Assembly (NCBI GenBank): GCA_002508705.1
Contig: DAYL01000021.1
Span: 8,901-26,717 of the forward strand
Source of the DNA: Methanoculleus sp. UBA374
GTDB lineage: Archaea > Halobacteriota > Methanomicrobia > Methanomicrobiales > Methanoculleaceae
Length of the DNA stretch: 17,817 bases
Reading direction: 5' to 3'
Shown: positions 13,901 through 17,817 of the stretch, piece after piece
Layout: the number at the start of each line of letters is the position of its first letter
Position numbering within the stretch: position 1 is the stretch's first letter
The notes under the pieces: generated by a model
Seen by the model: the letters and a program-made list of their open reading frames with translations, nothing else
The model's database searches: none
What the model was told of the DNA's origin: nothing
Translations under genes and position numbers: made by a program

Positions 13901-15544
13901 ATGGATAATATGCCGAAGTTCTGTCCCGAGTGCGGGGCGCCGTTACCACACAGCAACGCAAAATTTTGCCCTGAATGCGGTACAGGGTTACAGGAAACAC
14001 CGGCGCCCACTGCTGCCGTCAGGTCCGCTCCTCCTACAAAGGATGACTGGTCGGAGCCCATCGACTGGCCGGAAGAGGAATATCCGGAAGAAGACACACA
14101 GCCGTCCCTGAATGTATACGAACTCGGGACGAAACTGGAAGAGATCGTCGATTCGATTTACCAGGCAGAGGGCTACAAGACCGAGCGACGGGTCAAAATG
14201 CCCGGGCAGGGCGGCTATACGAACGAGATTGATGTCATTGCTAGAAGAAGAAATGAGCAAATCGCCGTCGAGTGCAAGAACTTCACATCCGCAGTCGGCA
14301 TCAAAGAGGTCCGGGATTTCTCCCAGAAACTTAATGATCTCGGCAAGGGCTGGCGAGGGGTCTTCGTCGCCTTCAATGACGTCACACTCGACGCTCAGAA
14401 CTTCGCAGAGAGCCGAAATATCGAAATCCTCGATCATGAAAATGTCATGGAAAAATGGTTCGCCGTCTCTGCCGGAAGGGTCACCCGGAGAGGAGAACGG
14501 TTGAAGCTCACATCCGCTCTGTCCATCAAGTCAGATTATCTCATGGTAACGGCGTTGCCGCTACAGAATGCACACAAGATTGAGGTGAGCAGCGCCCGAC
14601 TTACCTTCCATCCCTACATCAAGGTGCCGTACGCCTTCAAAGCTCAAGTCTATGATCCGACCAAGGTAATCCACAGGTTTTCCGACGAGGGGACGATCGT
14701 CATCGACCTTCTCGGCGGGAAGGTGCTCAACAGGCAAGCCGAAAAGGGCGGCTCTCTCTTGAACTCATTGAATACCTCGAAACAGAGCGCCGACAACGCT
14801 CGAACTCTCAAAACCTTCAGGGAAGTGATGAACCCCTCGCCCTCGCCCGAATATTCCGTAACAATCGGCCCAGACTATCAGATCACCGAACTGAAACCCG
14901 AAATCACCAAGCGCGGGGTGGAGAAAACAGCCATTGAATATATCGTGGCAAAGAATACCAGAGACATAGCATATACCCCTGCGAAAGGGGACTTCATTCT
15001 GGACACGAAACACCGAATGTTCATCCCGCGAAGGAACGATATAAAACTCTTCAAGAGCGAAATAGTCCTCGTTCCCAAGTGGACAATCTATTTCAACGCA
15101 TTCGGGACATTTTATACGAAAGAAGTGTTTGCTCACTCTGGGACGGTCCTTGAGAATACCATCCAGTATTGCCCGCACCATTTCAAGCTCGGTGTCATCA
15201 ACGTTAAGAAAGAAACCACTGCCGTCTGTGAGGTCTGCGGTACGGCCTGTTGCAGTGAGCACATCTCGCAGTGTTCCACCTGCGGGAAGTGGGTTTGTAG
15301 CGATCACGCTTCAGTCTGCAGCTCATGCGGCAAGACGTTCTGCAAGGAGCACGCGAGCAAGATCTGTCGGATCTGCCACCTGTCGCTTTGCCCGGATTGC
15401 GAGGTTGAATGCCCGATCTGCCACATGCCCTATGGAGCGAATCACACCCAGATCTGCGATAAGTGCGGGGCTGCTGTCTGTCCAAGATGTATCACGACAT
15501 CTGGGTTATTGCGAAAAACGAGGATTTGTAAAAATTGTCAATAA
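13901..15544 (+). CDS. Zinc ribbon-restriction endonuclease-like (Mrr/PD-(D/E)XK)-zinc-finger array protein
   Basis: A 547-residue modular protein. Residues 5-29 hold two tandem CPECG knuckles (C8/C11, C23/C26), i.e. a double zinc ribbon. An acidic linker (EEEYPEEDTQ) follows. Residues ~74-180 form a PD-(D/E)XK nuclease fold of the Mrr/RecB type: E80/E81 in the first helix, D111 in NEIDVIA, and E124-C-K126 in VECKNF, then a Gln-containing helix (DFSQKL). Residues ~195-420 are mainly beta and unrecognised. Residues 423-547 are a Cys/His array with a 15-16-residue period: CEVCGTACCSEH, CSTCGKWVCSDH, CSSCGKTFCKEH, then looser units to the end. The nuclease site looks intact. The likely role is DNA cleavage or binding, perhaps in host defence (inference). 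A Shine-Dalgarno-like GGAGAT lies 15 nt upstream, so leaderless initiation is possible; the ATG at 13910 is an alternative. Confidence 0.82.
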   Translation: MDNMPKFCPECGAPLPHSNAKFCPECGTGLQETPAPTAAVRSAPPTKDDWSEPIDWPEEEYPEEDTQPSLNVYELGTKLEEIVDSIYQAEGYKTERRVKMPGQGGYTNEIDVIARRRNEQIAVECKNFTSAVGIKEVRDFSQKLNDLGKGWRGVFVAFNDVTLDAQNFAESRNIEILDHENVMEKWFAVSAGRVTRRGERLKLTSALSIKSDYLMVTALPLQNAHKIEVSSARLTFHPYIKVPYAFKAQVYDPTKVIHRFSDEGTIVIDLLGGKVLNRQAEKGGSLLNSLNTSKQSADNARTLKTFREVMNPSPSPEYSVTIGPDYQITELKPEITKRGVEKTAIEYIVAKNTRDIAYTPAKGDFILDTKHRMFIPRRNDIKLFKSEIVLVPKWTIYFNAFGTFYTKEVFAHSGTVLENTIQYCPHHFKLGVINVKKETTAVCEVCGTACCSEHISQCSTCGKWVCSDHASVCSSCGKTFCKEHASKICRICHLSLCPDCEVECPICHMPYGANHTQICDKCGAAVCPRCITTSGLLRKTRICKNCQ

Positions 15545-15775
15545 GTTTTTAGACCTGGATTCATTCTTGCTCTCTTCTTATCCTGTCCCTGAAGGGGAGG
15601 TTTCACCGGTAGTCGTGCTGCTAACCCCCCTCTCTGGGGGAGAGTCGTATTGAGTGTAAAATATAGATCATTTTCATACTGCCCCCCATTGTCCATCGTC
15701 ATTTTTTTGTCGATCAGATCCGCATTTTGATGGTCCGACCCTGGTTTTTACCGTCTCGACCCCACTTTTTGATGA
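15545..15775. other. Non-coding stretch after the nuclease gene
   Basis: No supported gene. A C5-TCTCT-G5 hairpin (15626-15640) could help end the nuclease transcript, though no clear U-run follows. An AAAATATAG TATA-like sequence lies at about 15658-15666, and T-rich runs with repeated 'GACC(C)' segments occupy 15700-15770. Together with the broken genes beyond, this looks like decayed DNA. Confidence 0.35.
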
Positions 15776-16201
15776 TTTGACACCGTCTACGACCTGACCG
15801 GCGGGGAGACAAGAGCCGTCTCCGATCATTATCCGATATATGCGACGTCTACCACCGGCGGACCCGATCCCGTAATCCTGGCGGCAGGGCCCGTGTGAAC
15901 TGCCCCGCCTTGAAGGGTGAGATAATTGACCCCCTCCGTACGCGATCTCCCGATAGATCCGTAAAAGGAGATCCTGGCCCTCTGCAGGCGAGAAGACCTT
16001 CCCCAATATTGTCAAGAGCGACCCCACACTTGTTCCGAGGAAGAAAGCGAGCGTGGTTCCGTCGAATTTCTCTAAGCACGTCAAGATGGCCGCCAGCACA
16101 AAGATGGCAAGCACTGCGACGATGAATCTAAATGAAAACATCCGTGACGAAAATGATTCGCGCTTTGCAACTTTGAATACAATGATATGATTCTCAAGCA
16201 A
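15674..16201 (-). CDS. Small two-helix membrane protein, C-terminus probably out-of-context read-through
   Basis: Only the first half looks like a real protein. A basic N-terminus (KVAKRES) is followed by two membrane helices, FRFIVAVLAIFVLAAILTCL (~24-43) and LAFFLGTSVGSLLTILGKVF (~51-70), then an amphipathic EGQDLLLRIYREIAYGG segment. After about residue 90 the sequence becomes Gly/Ser/Arg-rich and runs antisense to the EEP remnant, so the natural end has probably been lost and the frame continues by chance. The frame opens with TTG at 16201; an ATG at 16141 directly before the first helix is an alternative. Neither has a good ribosome site. I do not recognise a family. It may be a truncated gene. 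Confidence 0.4.
   Translation of the reverse strand: MLENHIIVFKVAKRESFSSRMFSFRFIVAVLAIFVLAAILTCLEKFDGTTLAFFLGTSVGSLLTILGKVFSPAEGQDLLLRIYREIAYGGGQLSHPSRRGSSHGPCRQDYGIGSAGGRRRIYRIMIGDGSCLPAGQVVDGVKSSKSGVETVKTRVGPSKCGSDRQKNDDGQWGAV
15776..15898 (+). pseudogene. C-terminal remnant of an endonuclease/exonuclease/phosphatase (EEP) family gene
   Basis: A 40-codon plus-strand frame ending in TGA at 15898 reads FDTVYDLTGGETRAVSDHYP and continues IYATSTTGG... SDHYP is the C-terminal catalytic His motif of the DNase I-like EEP family, in the expected place near the end of a protein. An in-frame TGA lies directly upstream and no start or ribosome site exists, so only the tail remains. It lies antisense to the poorly conserved half of the minus-strand membrane ORF. 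Identification rests on one motif and its context, hence moderate confidence. Confidence 0.45.
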
Positions 16202-16255
16202 ACCCGTATGGAGTTAGTTATGTCTCGACCAAATCGAGAGGTGCATTAAGGAAGA

Positions 16256-16264
16256 TTTATTTGG
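16256..16264 (+). promoter_or_regulatory. TATA-like element of the two-gene AT-rich operon
   Basis: TTTATTTGG is centred about 27 nt before the GTG at 16287. This fits a leaderless or very short-leader message, in keeping with the poor ribosome site. Confidence 0.35.
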
Positions 16265-16286
16265 ATAAAGAGACCCATAGGAATTA

Positions 16287-16547
16287 GTGGAGAAGATGTC
16301 ACAGAGCCTTCAGGAAGGGATTATCACTTTCGACGCAAATTTAAAGTCGGAGATATTGTCTTGCTTTGGCAAGACGGTCGATGATAGTGGATATATTGTC
16401 GAGCGTGACGATCCAAGTCAGCGAGTCCTCACACCCGACGGCGAAGACATCACGTTGGACGAATTTGCCGGTATAAGAAAAGGTTCCGAAATATTCATCA
16501 AAGCAGACTTGCCCTCATTAATTGAACTTCTGGATACGCTTGAATAA
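16287..16547 (+). CDS. Small acidic protein of unknown function, 83-86 aa
   Basis: A soluble acidic protein. An N-terminal helix region (SLQEGIITFDANLKSEILSC) is followed by a strand-rich middle (GYIVERDDPSQRVLTPDGED) and an acidic helical tail (LPSLIELLDTLE). The phrase VLTPDGEDITLDEFAGIRKG suggests a compact beta-rich fold with a DG turn. The start is GTG at 16287 (suiting the TATA element) or the ATG at 16296. The stop is 1 nt before the ATG of the next gene, so the two form an operon with coupled translation. Codon use is visibly AT-richer than upstream genes such as the synthetase, suggesting transfer. A small first gene tightly coupled to a larger second gene is a common layout for toxin-antitoxin and minimal defence modules, but nothing here proves that. 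I do not recognise a family. Confidence 0.65.
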   Translation: MEKMSQSLQEGIITFDANLKSEILSCFGKTVDDSGYIVERDDPSQRVLTPDGEDITLDEFAGIRKGSEIFIKADLPSLIELLDTLE

Positions 16548-16548
16548 C

Positions 16549-17367
16549 ATGGCTTTTCTTGATGGCCTCAGAGAATTTGTGAAGGTCCACCTTAATATAA
16601 ACATCCAAGTGGGAGTAAAAACGGTAAATATTATCGCTGACCCGAGAGCAGATGTAGTCAGTTTCGATGAAACCACCGGGGCACTTAAGATCAACTGGGA
16701 AAAGCTGCCGGAGGACAAAATAGAAGACTTAAAACCAGTGATTTCGGATGCGGTCAGAGAGCATGACGCTCTGTTACTTGAAAACAGATCCAAAGAGTTA
16801 CTTGAAGAGATTAAGGTCACAGAGAGCTCAAAGGAGGAGCAGGTATTTCTATCCTTCTTCAAAGGCAAAATCCCCGATGACGACTACACGGCCTTGCGCG
16901 CATCTCTTTATGTGAAGAGACGGTTTGAAGAGGGGGCACAAAAAGAAGAGATTAACAGATTGAAGTTGGACATTTTAAAGAGATACTCAAAGCGTGGAAG
17001 AAATATCTGCGACCTTTGTAGTGCGGGATACTTCAAGGGATTGATAAAGATCTATGAAGAGCTGCAAAGATATCCTGGTTTCTCAAATGAAGCATTTTTA
17101 GAGGTATATAACCCCATCGTTGATGAAGGCAATCTCACAGTATTCGTTTCGGGTGGAAGAACTGAAGAGCAAGTAAGACGAGAAATCGAGAGTAAAATGA
17201 GCAGGAACCGACAATATGGCATACATGTACTCTATATTCATGGGATCGGGAAATCCAATATCGAAAAGATCAACATGGTAATTTATGATCTTAAGTCGAA
17301 ATACTCTACTCTCAAAATCCAATCCTCGGAATATCAAAACATCGTTTCGATGAAATTAACTTTTTGA
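16549..17367 (+). CDS. Uncharacterised 272-aa protein, second gene of AT-rich operon
   Basis: A soluble mixed alpha/beta protein. Residues ~1-55 include strand-like VHLNINIQVGVKTVNIIADP. Residues ~58-165 are long charged helices (KIEDLKPVISDAVREHDALL; ENRSKELLEEIKV). NICDLCSAGYFKG carries a lone CxxC. The C-terminal third has alternating strands and helices (NLTVFVSGGRTEEQVRREIE; YGIHVLYIHGIGKSNIEKIN), in the style of a Rossmann-like unit. The start is the ATG at 16549, one base after the preceding stop; an in-frame TTG at 16522 lies inside the upstream gene and is unlikely. DNA here is clearly AT-richer than the left part of the window. I do not recognise a family and offer no function. Its coupling to the small acidic protein suggests a complex or a paired activity (inference). 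Confidence 0.7.
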   Translation: MAFLDGLREFVKVHLNINIQVGVKTVNIIADPRADVVSFDETTGALKINWEKLPEDKIEDLKPVISDAVREHDALLLENRSKELLEEIKVTESSKEEQVFLSFFKGKIPDDDYTALRASLYVKRRFEEGAQKEEINRLKLDILKRYSKRGRNICDLCSAGYFKGLIKIYEELQRYPGFSNEAFLEVYNPIVDEGNLTVFVSGGRTEEQVRREIESKMSRNRQYGIHVLYIHGIGKSNIEKINMVIYDLKSKYSTLKIQSSEYQNIVSMKLTF

Positions 17368-17450
17368 ATTACATCCTGGATTTGGGTGTCACGGGGATTC
17401 GAGATCGAGGTACCCGTTACGTGGGCAAGTTCGAAAGGATCTGTTGAGGT

Positions 17451-17481
17451 TGTCCCAAAACCCCCTATGCCGGGAGGGGGA
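17451..17481. repeat. Hairpin downstream of the AT-rich operon
   Basis: CCCCCT and AGGGGG form a 6-bp stem around ATGCCGGG, with flanking TGTCC/GGACA able to extend it around a bulge. It starts about 85 nt after the stop at 17367 and could end transcription, or be the first element of the hairpin-rich repeat block. Confidence 0.4.
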
Positions 17482-17486
17482 CACCC

Positions 17487-17735
17487 AATCGCACCTCCGG
17501 TGCTCAAGCACCGGCCCTTCGGCCCGTCGCTCATTCGAAACCCTTCGAGTTTCTCGAACTCCTTTCCCTGCGGGAAAACCGTTATTCGAAACTCTTCGAG
17601 TTGCTCACGCTCCTGCTCTACGACCAGTCGCTCATTCGAAACTCTTCGAGTTTCTCGAACTCCTTTCCCTGCGGGGAAGTCGTTATTCGCACCTGGCGGT
17701 GCTCATGCACCCGATTCGACGAAGACCAAAGGTCT
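17487..17735. repeat. Imperfect ~50-nt tandem repeats rich in small palindromes
   Basis: ATTCG recurs at 17533, 17584, 17634 and 17685, a period of 50-51 nt; the first three copies continue AAACYCTTCGAGTT. Two 48-nt stretches, 17527-17574 and 17628-17675, differ at one base. A related unit starts at 17487. The block contains many small perfect hairpins: CCGGTGCT/AGCACCGG (17498-17515 region), TTCGAG-TTT-CTCGAA, TTTCCC-TGC-GGGAAA, and GAAGACC-AAA-GGTCTTC (from about 17720). There is no credible gene in 17368-17817. Confidence 0.65.
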
Positions 17736-17777
17736 TCTCATGCTCCGGCCCTCTCTGGGCCCGTCGCACCCTTCTGC

Positions 17778-17817
17778 CCGTCGCACCTCCCGATCCCCCC
17801 ACCCGTGGCGTGGCGAT
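17778..17817. repeat. Dispersed ~40-nt repeat, copy 2, at the window end
   Basis: Same sequence and orientation as 13563-13604 apart from a C-run of 6 instead of 8. The window ends exactly at the last matching base, so the shared element may extend further, or the contig may stop here because the repeat is multicopy. CCGTCGCACC also occurs just upstream at 17761. Confidence 0.75.

Noticed and set aside
17395..17420. tRNA T-arm-like GGGATTCGAGATC
   Set aside because: No matching acceptor stem, anticodon arm or D-arm can be drawn around it on either strand.
17334..17534. A 66-codon minus-strand frame in the repeat block
   Set aside because: It overlaps the hairpin-rich repeat and the end of the 272-aa gene, with no ribosome site and Gly/Pro/Thr-rich composition.
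17527..17700. Possible CRISPR array (repeats at ~50-nt spacing)
   Set aside because: The intervals between repeats are not unique: the first and third are nearly identical. The repeats are imperfect and no cas gene is in view.

Overview
The window looks like chromosomal DNA from a hydrogenotrophic methanogen of the order Methanomicrobiales, most likely Methanoculleus or a close relative. This is an inference from gene content and style; no 16S or methanogenesis marker is present. The main clues are high-G+C coding DNA, archaeal TATA boxes upstream of several genes, large PAS-rich sensor proteins of the kind these methanogens carry in numbers, a PUA/PAPS-reductase-family protein overlapping hisH, and a Methanosarcina-type medium-chain acyl-CoA synthetase.

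Layout. (1) 1-2310, minus strand: a DUF1538 membrane protein followed by a tandem P-II-like protein that runs off the left edge, probably a transporter/channel with its cytosolic regulator. (2) 2350-2933: a short ferritin-like (EncFtn/rubrerythrin-type) gene convergent with an unlisted 57-aa Cys-rich zinc-binding protein. (3) 3001-5850: a short-chain dehydrogenase diverging from an acyl-CoA synthetase that carries an N-terminal ribbon-helix-helix (RHH) DNA-binding domain. The shared intergenic region holds eight GGTGC/GCACC pentamers, several in palindromes. (4) 5851-8459: a REC-PAS-PAS-GAF-histidine kinase. (5) 8552-10544, minus strand: a zinc ribbon-PUA-PAPS reductase-family protein overlapping hisH. 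(6) 10817-10980: a tiny Lys-rich 21-aa gene with a strong promoter and a hairpin that would mask its ribosome binding site. (7) 11356-13488: a PAS/GAF sensor ending in a phosphoacceptor-like helical domain with no ATPase.

(8) 13489-17817 differs in character. It starts with one copy of a ~40-nt repeat and ends exactly on a second copy. In between are a zinc-ribbon/PD-(D/E)XK nuclease-like/zinc-finger-array protein, a decayed stretch holding a remnant of an endonuclease/exonuclease/phosphatase gene and a small membrane ORF, a two-gene operon of unknown function in visibly AT-richer DNA, and a non-coding block of ~50-nt imperfect tandem repeats rich in small hairpins. This reads as an accessory, probably mobile or defence-like, island.

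The two most interesting items are the RHH-acyl-CoA synthetase fusion with its candidate operator array (a possible self-regulating enzyme), and the nuclease/zinc-array protein with its island companions. Promoter and start assignments are by eye. G+C statements are visual estimates.
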